Shown here piece by piece: positions 1 through 8,516 of a stretch of DNA of 64,000 nt. The notes under the pieces are model-generated. The model saw only the letters and a list, made by a program, of their open reading frames with translations, was not told the DNA's origin and made no database searches. The first letter of the stretch is position 1. Each line of letters starts with the position of its first letter. A program made the position numbers and the translations under genes. Source of the stretch: an uncultured Treponema sp. (GTDB taxonomy: Bacteria; Spirochaetota; Spirochaetia; Treponematales; Treponemataceae); contig CAMKEG010000004.1 in NCBI GenBank assembly GCA_946411505.1, positions 124,001 to 188,000 of the forward strand, given 5' to 3'.

Positions 1-1
1 G

Positions 2-577
2 TTCAACGTTGAGAACGAGGCCTTCGTCAAATTGGTCGAAACCCGCATTTATGTTCCGGGAGTGGGCTCGTTGAACAAGCTGGGCAAGTGGGTTCCGGCT
101 TATGTTGAAATAGGCGCGGTGGTGGCGATTGTCGTCGTGCTTTTGCTCTTTGTTGTCTTGCGCTGGACAAAGCTTGGCCGCAGCTTCTATGCCGTAGGCG
201 GAAACCAGCAAAGCGCCAACATGCTTGGCATCAACGTAAAGCGGACAAAATTCTTGGCCCACTTTATCTGCTCGATGCTGGCCGCTGTCGGAGGCTTTGT
301 CTACTTCCTGCACGTTGGCTCCGGCTCGCCGTCTCACGCTGACGGAGCGGAAATGAACGCCATCGCTTCTTCGATTATCGGAGGAACGATGCTCACGGGC
401 GGCGTTGGAAACATTGTCGGAACCTTCTTTGGCGTGATGTCTTTGGCGACAATCAAGAACATCGTTTCTTCGTTGGGTTTGGACGACGCCTGGTGGACCA
501 ACATCACGGTGGCCTTTATGATTTGTCTGTTCCTGGTAATCCAAAGCGTCGTGCTTTCACGCAAGAACAAAAAATAA
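2..577 (+). CDS. Sugar ABC transporter permease, RbsC/MglC family (5' end outside window)
   Basis: The reading frame is open from the left edge and ends in TAA, so only the C-terminal ~190 residues are present. The visible part has the alternating hydrophobic helices of a BPD_transp_2 permease, with the family signature GRSFYAVGGN followed by a stretch on ancestral helices (AANMLGI-like, here SANMLGINVKR) and a late glycine-rich IGGTMLTGGVGN helix. Members of this family import simple sugars (ribose, galactose, furanoses) with a periplasmic binding protein and a double ATPase of the RbsA/MglA type; those partners would lie upstream. The substrate cannot be told from this fragment. Homology is clear; the missing N-terminus is simply due to the window edge. 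Confidence 0.85.
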   Translation, partial: FNVENEAFVKLVETRIYVPGVGSLNKLGKWVPAYVEIGAVVAIVVVLLLFVVLRWTKLGRSFYAVGGNQQSANMLGINVKRTKFLAHFICSMLAAVGGFVYFLHVGSGSPSHADGAEMNAIASSIIGGTMLTGGVGNIVGTFFGVMSLATIKNIVSSLGLDDAWWTNITVAFMICLFLVIQSVVLSRKNKK

Positions 578-587
578 AGGAAAACAA

Positions 588-995
588 AAAAACGCTCCCA
601 GTTGGCGTGTGGTCGGCGGAACCGCTCGATAACGTCGCTACACGCAATTTGCCCCTTGTAACTATTTACGTCTGCCGCTATCGCGGCAGGGGCAAACTGA
701 GTGTTTCCGCCAACCACCCGCCGCCTTCGCGCGTTTTTTGTTTTTCGATTTACGGTCATTCAGGGCAAATGTTACGGAAATAATTAAAAACGCGCGAAGG
801 AAAAAAGGCTCGCCGCTACATCGCTACGCTCTGTTTTGCGTAAGGAAATTATTTACTTGCGCGCTTACGCGCGCGGGCAATCGTTCTGAGGCTGCCAATT
901 TTGCGAAGCAAAATTGGAGTATATGTATATCTTACCTAACAGCCTCAGTCACGAGAAAGGCGAGCCTTTTTGACTGGGAGCGTTTTGTTTTTTAT
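588..995. repeat. 400-bp structured intergenic element with terminal inverted repeats
   Basis: This non-coding stretch is bounded by inverted ends: AACGCTCCCAGT at 592-603 and its complement around 974-986, both flanked by A/T runs. Nested inside are further complementary pairs (AAAGGCTCGCC / GGCGAGCCTTT, GAGGCTG / CAGCCTC, CCAATTTTGC / GCAAAATTGG, TGCCGC / GCGGCA). About 150 bp of its left part (594-760) recurs in reverse orientation at 21345-21505. No protein reading across it looks real. It may be a MITE-like element, a folded RNA or a large transcription-end structure; the sequence does not decide. Confidence 0.55.
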
Positions 996-1001
996 TAATA
1001 T

Positions 1002-1478
1002 TCATTTGCCCTGAAGATCTAGCGTTTTTCGGAACTGCAGCGGCGACATGCCGTTGCTTTTTCGGAAGGCGCGGATGAAGTTTTCGCATTCGTTGTAGCC
1101 GCATTCGGAGGCGATTTTTTGCACGCTTTTGTTGGTGGAACTAAGCAAGTCAAGCGCCTTTTGGTTTAGAAATTTTCGTTTTTCCTTGTCCGGGGAATCG
1201 CCGAATTTTTCCTTGTAAATAACCGAAAGGCGGCTTCTTGTAAGGCCTATGCTTTCGGCCATCGCGTCCACGGTCCATTTTTCGGGGTTTTTTCTAACTG
1301 TTTCGCGCAAATCCAGCAGGCGGCGATCCATCATTTTTTGACGGCTTGTTTTTTGCGCGGAATTTTCGCCGGCGAAAGCCAAGCGTTTGGCAAATGCAAT
1401 GACGCTGGCCGCGCCGCTTTCGTCCAGCCGCTCGACAATCCGCGCCAATTCTTCTTTGGAGCTATTTTTGTCTGCCAT
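1002..1478 (-). CDS. AraC-family transcriptional regulator (short, HTH only)
   Basis: A protein of about 158 residues whose C-terminal ~100 residues form the two-helix-turn-helix AraC DNA-binding domain: WTVDAMAESIGLTRSRLSVIYKEKFGDSP (first HTH) and VQKIASECGYNECENFIRAFRKSNGMSPLQFRK (second HTH with the usual GYxxxxxFxRxFRKxxGxSPxxxR ending). The N-terminal ~55 residues resemble no ligand domain I recognise. I chose the ATG at 1478 because an AAGGGA ribosome-binding site lies just upstream; a longer reading to 1541 lacks one. It stands alone, converging on the sugar permease and separated from it by the structured element. Its target is unknown. Confidence 0.75.
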   Translation of the reverse strand: MADKNSSKEELARIVERLDESGAASVIAFAKRLAFAGENSAQKTSRQKMMDRRLLDLRETVRKNPEKWTVDAMAESIGLTRSRLSVIYKEKFGDSPDKEKRKFLNQKALDLLSSTNKSVQKIASECGYNECENFIRAFRKSNGMSPLQFRKTLDLQGK

Positions 1479-1548
1479 AAAAATCCCTTGAACGCGCCTG
1501 TCGCGCGCCTTTATCATAAAAGGAAAGAGAAATTCTTTCAATATTTGT

Positions 1549-1577
1549 TTGCGCTTTTTTCAAAGCGGGTTTATAAT
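1549..1577 (+). promoter_or_regulatory. Sigma-70-type promoter
   Basis: TTGCGC and TATAAT separated by 17 bp. It lies 45 bp before the GGDEF/EAL gene and is divergent from the AraC gene. Confidence 0.55.
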
Positions 1578-1621
1578 AATAACTACATGTTTATATTTGC
1601 CTTGGTGTATATGGAAATTTT

Positions 1622-3244
1622 ATGAGTGAAGTGAAATACGGATTAAAAACAAAAATGATAGAAAACGCCTATTTGGTGTTTTTGTGTCTGTGTTATTTTT
1701 CCCTTCAAGGATTGACTTTTTATCTAGGCCGGACCCGTTACGGCATATACAACGGAGTTGTCGTTTGCTTTCAATTTTTCTTCTTGCTTTTGATGATTAA
1801 GGTGAACAGCAGGAAAGGCCGCCATTTAAGTTGGGCTTGCATTTCAATTTCGACCTTTTTCTTGGTTTCCGCGATAGTCACGCAAAGGAACAACACGGCC
1901 GTTCCCGGCTTTTTTATGATAATCCTCTTTTCGTTGATGGCTACCCTTTTAAGCTATCAGATTGAGCTGCTGGACAAGCGAATGGTGGCGGACTATGTTA
2001 CAAGTTTGAACAACAGCCGCGGCCTTGTCTTGACTCTGACCAAAAAAATTTACAACAACGACGATTTTTTTGTCATCTACATCGAGCTTGAAAATTTTAA
2101 ATTCCTCAACGACAATTACGGCTTTGACTTTGGAGACGAACTAAGAAAAATCGTCACCAAGCGAATCAAATATGTCATAAAAGGCCACGGCGTCGCCGGT
2201 TGCATGGACAGATCCAGCTTTATGATAATCCTCAATGGAGACTGCGACGCTTTGCAAGTCGCTTCCGGAGTGATTCGTTCCATATGCGAAAAAATTTCCG
2301 TCAAAAAAGGCGAGGCGGAAATAGACTGTTTCCTTACAGCTTACGCCGGCATAACGAAGTGCCCCGACGACGCGGCGGACGCGGAAACTTTGATGAAGTA
2401 TTCGGACATCGCCGTCAACCAGGCGGCCATCTTAAAAAAAGAGCGAATCGTGTTCTTTGAGCGCGGCATGGAAGAAAAGCTGAATCGCCAAGTTGTGGTT
2501 GAAAAAATCATCAAAAAGGCTTTGGCCAACGACCGCTTTAGATTGGTTTTTCAGCCGCAGTTTGCCACGCAAAGCAAAAAGCTTCGCGGATTTGAGACTT
2601 TGTTAAGGCTGAACGAGCCTGGCGGCAACAACCTTTCGCCCGCCGAATTTATTCCTGCGGCGGAAAAAAACGACTTGATTTTGGAAATTACCGATTGGGT
2701 CTTGAAGAAAACGCTCAACACTTTTGCCGACTTAATCAGGGGAACGGACATAATAATTTCCATAAATGTTTCCTCAAAAAATATGGAAAACCCAAATTTT
2801 GTCTTCCAAGTTCGCGATGAATTGAAGCGGGCAAATTTTCCGGCAAAGAATTTTGAGATAGAAATAACCGAGTATTGTTTGCTGGAATCGTTTGAAAAGA
2901 CGATTCAAAACATCACGGCCTTGCGCGAAATGGGCGTAAAGGTGGCCTTGGACGATTTTGGAACAGGCTATTCTTCCCTCTCATATTTGGAAAAGCTTCC
3001 GATAAATCTTTTGAAGATAGACAAAACTCTTGTGGACGACATCGAGGGAAACCAAAAAATCCAGCAATTTGTGAACGCGGTAATTTACATGGGCCACTTG
3101 ATGGGATGCGAAGTTGTTTGCGAAGGCGTGGAAAGCCAAGCCCAGTTGAATTTGCTCAAGGAAAACAACAGCGATTTCATTCAAGGATACATTTGGAGCC
3201 GGCCGCTTGAATTTGAACAGGCTAAGGAACTGTTGGACGCATAA
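1622..3244 (+). CDS. Membrane GGDEF/EAL protein, probable c-di-GMP phosphodiesterase
   Basis: 540 residues. The N-terminal ~120 residues hold about four hydrophobic helices. Residues ~130-270 are a GGDEF-type fold, but the signature is lost (CMDRSSF where GGDEF is expected), so cyclase activity is unlikely. Residues ~290-540 are an EAL domain with the residues expected for catalysis: ETLLRL in place of EALLR (the metal-binding Glu is kept), NVSSKN, EIEITE, DDFGTGYSS, LKIDK, EGVE and QGY. The likely role is hydrolysis of cyclic di-GMP at the membrane, with the degenerate GGDEF part acting as a sensor or dimer module. It is monocistronic, with its own promoter, and is followed by a dispersed repeat. 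Confidence 0.85.
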   Translation: MSEVKYGLKTKMIENAYLVFLCLCYFSLQGLTFYLGRTRYGIYNGVVVCFQFFFLLLMIKVNSRKGRHLSWACISISTFFLVSAIVTQRNNTAVPGFFMIILFSLMATLLSYQIELLDKRMVADYVTSLNNSRGLVLTLTKKIYNNDDFFVIYIELENFKFLNDNYGFDFGDELRKIVTKRIKYVIKGHGVAGCMDRSSFMIILNGDCDALQVASGVIRSICEKISVKKGEAEIDCFLTAYAGITKCPDDAADAETLMKYSDIAVNQAAILKKERIVFFERGMEEKLNRQVVVEKIIKKALANDRFRLVFQPQFATQSKKLRGFETLLRLNEPGGNNLSPAEFIPAAEKNDLILEITDWVLKKTLNTFADLIRGTDIIISINVSSKNMENPNFVFQVRDELKRANFPAKNFEIEITEYCLLESFEKTIQNITALREMGVKVALDDFGTGYSSLSYLEKLPINLLKIDKTLVDDIEGNQKIQQFVNAVIYMGHLMGCEVVCEGVESQAQLNLLKENNSDFIQGYIWSRPLEFEQAKELLDA

Positions 3245-3249
3245 TAACA

Positions 3250-3332
3250 CGAGCGCCAAGAAGCGTCCAACGGACGCGGCGGAACCGCTCGAAATAACGA
3301 TTATAGTATTGTATCCAATAACACGAGCGGCG
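3250..3332. repeat. Dispersed hairpin repeat, family A (copy 1)
   Basis: Contains a short hairpin GCGTCC-N3-GGACGC followed by a stem CCGCTCG ... CGAGCGG with a loop of about 30 nt. Related copies lie at 10270, 17875 and 23262, always between genes. Confidence 0.6.
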
Positions 3333-3337
3333 GATGC

Positions 3338-3366
3338 TTGAATTTTTTTTCACAATACGCTAAAAT
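3338..3366 (+). promoter_or_regulatory. Promoter of efp
   Basis: TTGAAT and TAAAAT with a 17-bp spacer, 34 bp before the efp start; a GAGGAAAAG ribosome-binding site follows. Confidence 0.55.
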
Positions 3367-3400
3367 AATAGAACACTTTTAAAAGTTTGAGGAAAAGATT

Positions 3401-3973
3401 ATGATTACTACAAACGAAATCAGAGTTGGAACAGCCTTTATGTTTGAGGGCTCTCCGTTCATCGTTCAGCGCATGCTTGGCCAGAAGGGCGGCCGCGCGG
3501 GTATGGTAACAAAGCTCCGCGTAAAGAATATCGTCACCGGCTCAACACAGGATTTGGGTCTTGACGCTGGCGAAAAGTTTGAAGAAGTTGACTTGGTTGA
3601 AAAGGTCGTAAAGCTTTCTTACATCGACGGCGACGACTATCACTTCATGGACCAGGAAACATACGACGACATTCCGCTCACAAAAGACGACTTGGGCGAC
3701 TATGCCGGCTACATTTCTCCCGATGACGAAGACATCGAAGTAAAGATTACTTATTACAACGAGAAGGCCGTCGGCATTAAGCTTCCGATTAACATCACTC
3801 GCGTTATCACATACTGCGAGCCTGGAATCAAGGGCGACACTTCAGGAAAGTCTTTGAAGCCGGCCACTCTTGACACAGGCGCCGAAGTAAAGGTTCCTCT
3901 TTACTGCGACACAAACGACCGCATCGTAATCGACACTCGCGACGGTTCGTTTGTTGAGCGCGCGAAGGACTAA
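3401..3973 (+). CDS. efp: Elongation factor P, arginine-tip type
   Basis: 190 residues, the normal length of EF-P, with the KOW-like N-terminal domain and two OB domains. EF-P binds next to the P-site tRNA and relieves ribosomes stalled on polyproline. The modified tip loop reads KGGRAGMV. Aligned without gaps to the Pseudomonas-type loop (KSGRNAAVV, then KMKLKNLLTG against TKLRVKNIVTG), the tip residue is Arg rather than the Lys of the PGKG loop. Arginine-type EF-P is known to be rhamnosylated by EarP in some proteobacteria. No EarP gene is next to it here. The downstream gene is a secreted protein in the same direction. Confidence 0.93.
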   Translation: MITTNEIRVGTAFMFEGSPFIVQRMLGQKGGRAGMVTKLRVKNIVTGSTQDLGLDAGEKFEEVDLVEKVVKLSYIDGDDYHFMDQETYDDIPLTKDDLGDYAGYISPDDEDIEVKITYYNEKAVGIKLPINITRVITYCEPGIKGDTSGKSLKPATLDTGAEVKVPLYCDTNDRIVIDTRDGSFVERAKD

Positions 3974-3995
3974 TTTAGGTTGCGGGGGCGGTTTT

Positions 3996-4670
3996 ATGAA
4001 AAAGACTTTTGTTTTGCTTGCTTGTTTGGCGCTCTCTTTTTTTGCCGCCCCCGCTTCTTTCGCCCTTCCGACATTTCTTGCGCAGACACTCTCCGTTTTT
4101 TACATATCGCCCGGAACTCCGGTAATTTTCACAAAGACAAGCGAAGGCTTTTCGTTGCCGCTAAAAAAGAATTCAAAGTCCATCGTTTGCGTGAACCGCA
4201 ATTTTGACGACACGCAGGATTTTGGCAACGCTTTTTGCGCCGCTTTGGACGAATATTCTTTTGACTGCATGGTTAAGCTTGCGGAATTTATTCCCAAGGA
4301 AGCCGTAGTGGGCTATGACTATGTTTGGACTTTCCAAGTAAAAAAATGGACGGACAAAAATCTTGACAACATTCCAGAAAGCGTGAGCGCCTTGGTTTTG
4401 CTTTATGACAGGGATTTTAATCCGCTTTTAAAGTCCAGCCTTAAAATTAGAAAAAACAAAAAGAATCCAAGCGCGCCAAATTGCCTTGACTTGCTTGTGT
4501 CTGAGTACGCGAAGTCTGTGTTTACGGATATCGTTGAGGTTAAGCCAAGTTCCTCCGACGCCGCAAAGGCGGAAAAAAAGGCTAAAAGCAAAGAGAATAA
4601 AAAGAACAAGAAAAAGGGAGCTGACGCTCCGGCGGAGGAAGTTGAAGCCTCCCAATCACAGGAACAATGA
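3996..4670 (+). CDS. Secreted protein of unknown function with lysine-rich tail
   Basis: 224 residues starting at an ATG 22 nt after the efp stop. It begins with a clear signal peptide (KK, a hydrophobic run, then ASFA-LP as the probable cleavage site). The middle region resembles no family I can name. The last ~40 residues are rich in Lys, Glu and Ala, so probably disordered. Its stop overlaps the start of the rRNA methylase gene by 4 bp (ATGA), implying translational coupling. It is probably periplasmic or envelope-associated; no function can be assigned. Confidence 0.75.
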   Translation: MKKTFVLLACLALSFFAAPASFALPTFLAQTLSVFYISPGTPVIFTKTSEGFSLPLKKNSKSIVCVNRNFDDTQDFGNAFCAALDEYSFDCMVKLAEFIPKEAVVGYDYVWTFQVKKWTDKNLDNIPESVSALVLLYDRDFNPLLKSSLKIRKNKKNPSAPNCLDLLVSEYAKSVFTDIVEVKPSSSDAAKAEKKAKSKENKKNKKKGADAPAEEVEASQSQEQ

Positions 4671-5437
4671 AGAACAAGCTGAATAACGAGTTGGCTGTTT
4701 GCGGATTCGCCGCGGTCAAATCTTTGGAAAAGAAAAATCCCGACAGAATCACCCGCCTTTATTTTACGGCGGAAAAGGCTCCTCTTTTTGGCGGCTTGTG
4801 CAAAAAGCTTGCCGCGCGCAAGGCTCCCTACAACCAAGTCAAAGACGCGTCCGAACTGGAAAAGCTTAGCGGCACTGTCCACCATCAGGGCGTTGTGGCG
4901 ATGATAGAGGCGCCGCAAATTGTCCGCCTTAACACCGACATCGTTGACGAATGGATAGAAAAAAAGCAGAGCGCGCTTTTGCTTGACCGCGTTGGAAACG
5001 CCAACAACCTTGGCGCCATCGTCCGCAGCGCCGCTTTTTTTGGAATGAAGAACATCATCATTCCCGAAGACGAGGCGCAAAGCTCGATTACAACCAGCAG
5101 CTACCGCGTCGCCGAGGGCGGAATGGAATTTGTCAATGTTTATTCAATCAAGTCCATACCGGCGCTTTTGGAAGCCGTCAAGGACAAAATGGTCCGCGTT
5201 GGAACCGCCGTTGACGCAAAGACTCCGCTTTCAAAGCTTCAATTGATTTGCGGACAAAAGCCCAGCCTTATAATTTTGGGCAACGAAGAGCACGGCATAA
5301 GCGACGCGGTAAAGTCCGCCTGCGACGAGCTTGTCGTAATTCCCACAAACGCCCGCTTTGTAGGCCACGTCGCGCCGGTGGAAAGCCTCAACGTAGCCCA
5401 AGCCGCCAGCGTCATCTTGTACGAATTGAACCGATAA
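4667..5437 (+). CDS. SpoU-family RNA 2'-O-methyltransferase (RlmB/TrmH-like)
   Basis: 256 residues. The N-terminal ~95 residues look like the SpoU substrate-binding domain; the rest is the knotted SPOUT catalytic domain with motif 1 (DRVGNANNLGAIVRSAAFFG), motif 2 (LGNEEHGIS) and motif 3 (ESLNVAQAASVILYE). Such enzymes transfer a methyl group from SAM to a ribose 2'-OH in rRNA or tRNA. The length and N-terminal domain fit RlmB-like 23S rRNA enzymes, but the exact target cannot be read from sequence. It overlaps the previous gene by 4 bp and is followed by repeat B. Confidence 0.88.
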   Translation: MKNKLNNELAVCGFAAVKSLEKKNPDRITRLYFTAEKAPLFGGLCKKLAARKAPYNQVKDASELEKLSGTVHHQGVVAMIEAPQIVRLNTDIVDEWIEKKQSALLLDRVGNANNLGAIVRSAAFFGMKNIIIPEDEAQSSITTSSYRVAEGGMEFVNVYSIKSIPALLEAVKDKMVRVGTAVDAKTPLSKLQLICGQKPSLIILGNEEHGISDAVKSACDELVVIPTNARFVGHVAPVESLNVAQAASVILYELNR

Positions 5438-5461
5438 ATTTAGATTATTAAGATAAATTGA

Positions 5462-5612
5462 AAGGGCGAACAAAATAAGGCGGGACGCAGAAAAAAAGAC
5501 TTGGAAGGACCCGTCAGCGAGCGGCTTGGCCGTAGGCAGCAAGCCGAGAGCGAAGGACGGGAGGCTCCGAGGATTTTTTTCGTCGCTGGGACCCGCCTTT
5601 TAGTTCGCGCTT
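5462..5612. repeat. Long nested hairpin repeat, family B (copy 1)
   Basis: An imperfect palindrome of about 150 bp. The outer arms are GGGCGAAC (5464-5471) and GTTCGC (5603-5608); next come GGCGGG and CCCGCC, then GACCCGTC and GACGGGAGG. A central part reads CGGCTTGGCCGTAGGCAGCAAGCCG. A clear second copy is at 14530-14645, where the sides of the inner stem differ but stay complementary. Confidence 0.65.
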
Positions 5613-5693
5613 TTGTTTTTTCCTTTTCTTGACGATTCCAGCAAATTTTATTACCTTTAAAGTATAACATCATAAATCCATCAGAGGCATAAA

Positions 5694-7664
5694 ATGGCAA
5701 AACATCAGTTCCAAACAGAAGTTAACCAACTTCTTAAACTTATCATTCATTCAATGTATTCCAACAAGGACATTTTCTTGCGCGAGATTGTGTCAAACGC
5801 GAGCGACGCCTTGGACAAGCTAAAATACCTTACGGTAAGCGACGACGCTTACAAGCAGATAAAGTTTGACCCCCGCATCGACATCACCTTTGACGAAAAG
5901 GAAGCCGTTCTTACGGTTCAGGACAGCGGAATCGGAATGAACGAAGAGGATTTGACCAACAATCTTGGAACAATCGCCCGCTCTGGCACAAAGGCCTTTT
6001 TGGAAAAACTTTCCAGCGACGCGGCCAAGGACTCGGCGCTTATCGGCCAGTTTGGCGTTGGCTTTTACTCCGCTTTTATGGCCGCCAAAGAAATCGTCGT
6101 TTATACCCGCCGCGCCGGCGACCAAAGCAAAAAGCTTTACAAGTGGTCAAGCGACGGCACCAACTCTTACGAGATTGAAGAAGTCGCGGCGGACAGCGAG
6201 GCTGCCAAAAAGTACGGCTTTGACAACGCCGACAAAACCGGTTCGGCGATTGAGATGCGCCTGAACGACGAAAGCAAGGAATACGCCGCGCGCTGGAAGA
6301 TTGAGGAATTGATCAAGCGCTACAGCGACCACATCGCCTTCCCGATTTACTTGCATTATGTTCAGAACAAGTACGACGACAAGGGAAACGTCACTTCTAG
6401 TGAAAACAAAGTGGACCAAGTGAACTCAGCCAGCGCCTTGTGGAAGAGAAGCAAGTCGGAACTTAAGGAAAAGGACTACAACGACTTTTACCAGACAATC
6501 GCCCACGACGGCCAGGATCCGCTTCACTACGTTCACACACACGCGGAAGGAACGCAGGAATACACGACGCTTTTCTACGTTCCGCAAACCGCTCCCTTTG
6601 ACATGTACCAGGCCGACTACAAAAGCGGCGTAAAGTTGTACGTAAAGCGCGTCTTTATCACCGACGACGACCGCGAGCTTTTGCCGGCCTACTTGCGCTT
6701 TGTGCGCGGCATCATCGACAGCGAGGATTTGCCGCTCAACGTAAGCCGCGAGATTTTGCAGCAAAACAGAATTCTTGAAACGATAAAAACCGCTTCGGTA
6801 AAAAAATTGTTGGGCGAGTTTAAGAAGATGGGCGAGGAAGCCGACAAGGCGCGCAAAGCGGAAAAGCCGACCGACGACGAAAAGAAGGCGATTGAAAAAT
6901 GGAACAAGTTCGTAAAGAACTACAACCGTCCGATGAAGGAAGGCCTTTACGGCGACTACGCCAACCGCGACGAAATCGCCGAAATCATCCGCTTTAAGTC
7001 AACCGACGCAAGCGGAACCGGCGAGGACAAGTGGACAAGCTTTGCCGACTACGTTCAGCGCATGAAGCCCGACCAAAAGGCAATTTACTACATCACAGGC
7101 GGCGACGAGGACAACTTGCGAAAGAGCCCGCTTTTGGAAGCCTACACAAAGAAGGGCTTTGAAGTTCTTATCCTTGACGGCGACATTGACGAAATCGTTA
7201 TTCCGGGCTACGGCAAATACAAGGACTTTGAGCTTAAGGCCGTAAACCGCGCCGGAAGCGACGAAGAGCTTGGCGTTGACAAGGCCGAAGCCGAAAAGAA
7301 AGAGAAAGACTTTAAGCCGGTTGTCGAAAAGCTTAAGAAGGCCTTGGGCGACCGCGTAAAGGACGTAAAGCTTTCAAACCGCTTGACCGACAGCCCCTGC
7401 TGCATCGTCATCGACGAAAACGATCCGTCTCTCCAGATGGAACGCATGATGAAGGCGATGGGCCAGGGAATGCCCAGCATGGTAAAGCCGATTTTGGAAG
7501 TAAACGCCGACCACGCGATTTTGCAAAAGGTCAAGGCCACCGACGACGAGGCCCTTATCGGCGACATCGCGACGGTCTTGCTTGACCAAGCGCTTTTGCT
7601 TGGCGGCGCCGAAATAAAGGACCCCGCCGACTTCGTCAAGAAGTTGAATAAGTTGATTGGATAA
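5694..7664 (+). CDS. htpG: Molecular chaperone HtpG (Hsp90)
   Basis: 656 residues, typical of bacterial Hsp90. The N-terminal GHKL ATPase shows EIVSNASDALDKL (motif N), VQDSGIGMN (G1) and GQFGVGFYSAF (G2). The middle domain shows LPLNVSREILQQN, with the catalytic arginine. The C-terminal dimerisation domain follows. It is a cytosolic ATP-driven chaperone for client folding under stress. A TATAAC-like -10 and an AGAGG ribosome-binding site precede the ATG. A bidirectional terminator follows. Nothing in the sequence suggests it is not functional. Confidence 0.97.
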   Translation: MAKHQFQTEVNQLLKLIIHSMYSNKDIFLREIVSNASDALDKLKYLTVSDDAYKQIKFDPRIDITFDEKEAVLTVQDSGIGMNEEDLTNNLGTIARSGTKAFLEKLSSDAAKDSALIGQFGVGFYSAFMAAKEIVVYTRRAGDQSKKLYKWSSDGTNSYEIEEVAADSEAAKKYGFDNADKTGSAIEMRLNDESKEYAARWKIEELIKRYSDHIAFPIYLHYVQNKYDDKGNVTSSENKVDQVNSASALWKRSKSELKEKDYNDFYQTIAHDGQDPLHYVHTHAEGTQEYTTLFYVPQTAPFDMYQADYKSGVKLYVKRVFITDDDRELLPAYLRFVRGIIDSEDLPLNVSREILQQNRILETIKTASVKKLLGEFKKMGEEADKARKAEKPTDDEKKAIEKWNKFVKNYNRPMKEGLYGDYANRDEIAEIIRFKSTDASGTGEDKWTSFADYVQRMKPDQKAIYYITGGDEDNLRKSPLLEAYTKKGFEVLILDGDIDEIVIPGYGKYKDFELKAVNRAGSDEELGVDKAEAEKKEKDFKPVVEKLKKALGDRVKDVKLSNRLTDSPCCIVIDENDPSLQMERMMKAMGQGMPSMVKPILEVNADHAILQKVKATDDEALIGDIATVLLDQALLLGGAEIKDPADFVKKLNKLIG

Positions 7665-7694
7665 AGGATTGCGGCGCAATAATTGAGGTTGCGC

Positions 7695-7725
7695 AAAAAA
7701 AGCCCGCCAAACGGCGGGTTTTTTT
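7695..7725. terminator. Bidirectional intrinsic terminator
   Basis: Stem CCCGCC-AAAC-GGCGGG flanked by seven A on the left and seven T on the right. It separates convergent htpG and the acyltransferase gene. Confidence 0.9.
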
Positions 7726-8509
7726 AGTTTACGGATTCTATTATTGTTCTCATGTCATCCGTCAGGCGCTTGGCGGCGATGGACTCGTTGAGGCCGGCGT
7801 AGTTGGACGGCGGGATTTGCGGCAGGACGGTGAACTCGTATTTGTAGCGCTCGGTGTGGTTCACGCAAAGCAAGGATTCGCCCTTGCCCAAACCGTACTT
7901 GTCGTTTCCGCCGATATGCAAGGGCTGGACATTGGCGCCGGCCGCGAGCGCGATTCTTGCCGCGCCTTTTTTGTATTGGTTTGTTCCGTGGCGGGGAGTG
8001 CGCGTTCCTTCCGGAAAAATGATTAAGTTGCTTCCACTTTGCAAGGCTTCCACGCATTCCTTTTGCATAATCTCAAAGTCAATGTTGTTGGTGATGTAAA
8101 GGGCGTTGACGATAAGGCTGACCAAGGATTTTTTGAGGCCGGCCTTTACAATGCAAACCGCGTCGCGGACAAAGGCCAAAATGTAAATGACGTCCAACAT
8201 GGACGGATGGTTGGCCACAATCACGCAGCCCCTTACCGAACGCAGAGCCTTTAAGTCGTTGATTTTGTAGGTTGAAATCCTAACCAACGACATCAAATGA
8301 ATGTAAAAATCCAGCGCGTAGGAAACGGCTTTGTGCGCGGCCCGCCGGTACGAAATTTTATTGTGGTTGAAAACGCGCAAGAGTGGAAAAACAATCAAGC
8401 CAAGCGCGAGGCTTCCTATCGCAAAAACTAGTTCGACAAAAATTTTTCTGATGACGCGCCAAATCCAAGCAGGGTAATTTGTTATTGGCGGCAAATCGTT
8501 ATTGTTCAT
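7724..8509 (-). CDS. 1-acyl-glycerol-3-phosphate acyltransferase family (PlsC-like)
   Basis: 261 residues with two N-terminal hydrophobic stretches (~20-45) and the acyltransferase blocks NHPSMLD (the HX4D active site) and FPEGTRTPR, which binds the glycerol phosphate. Enzymes of this family transfer an acyl chain from acyl-ACP or acyl-CoA to lysophosphatidate or to another lipid acceptor. It is the last gene of a reverse operon with a ketoacyl-synthase-like protein and a methyltransferase. That context, typical of aryl-polyene and related gene clusters, suggests a specialised lipid rather than bulk phospholipid, though the housekeeping role cannot be excluded. Confidence 0.85.
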   Translation of the reverse strand: MNNNDLPPITNYPAWIWRVIRKIFVELVFAIGSLALGLIVFPLLRVFNHNKISYRRAAHKAVSYALDFYIHLMSLVRISTYKINDLKALRSVRGCVIVANHPSMLDVIYILAFVRDAVCIVKAGLKKSLVSLIVNALYITNNIDFEIMQKECVEALQSGSNLIIFPEGTRTPRHGTNQYKKGAARIALAAGANVQPLHIGGNDKYGLGKGESLLCVNHTERYKYEFTVLPQIPPSNYAGLNESIAAKRLTDDMRTIIESVN

Positions 8510-8516
8510 AATTTTC

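Noticed and set aside
334..783. Overlapping forward and reverse frames in the first intergenic region, with peptides similar to one at 21322-21702
   Set aside because: The peptide similarity comes from the family C DNA repeat, not from a protein; frames run from the permease gene into the repeat and lack starts.
1622..3244. Active diguanylate cyclase in the GGDEF/EAL protein
   Set aside because: The GGDEF signature is replaced by CMDRSSF, so only phosphodiesterase activity is plausible.
3996..4670. Gene after efp considered as EarP (the rhamnosyl transferase)
   Set aside because: The protein is a 224-residue secreted protein with a signal peptide and a lysine-rich tail, and it has no glycosyltransferase pattern.
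4403..5080. Long reverse reading frame across the secreted protein and rRNA methylase genes
   Set aside because: It is the antisense shadow of two well-supported forward genes and has no domain, start signal or plausible composition.
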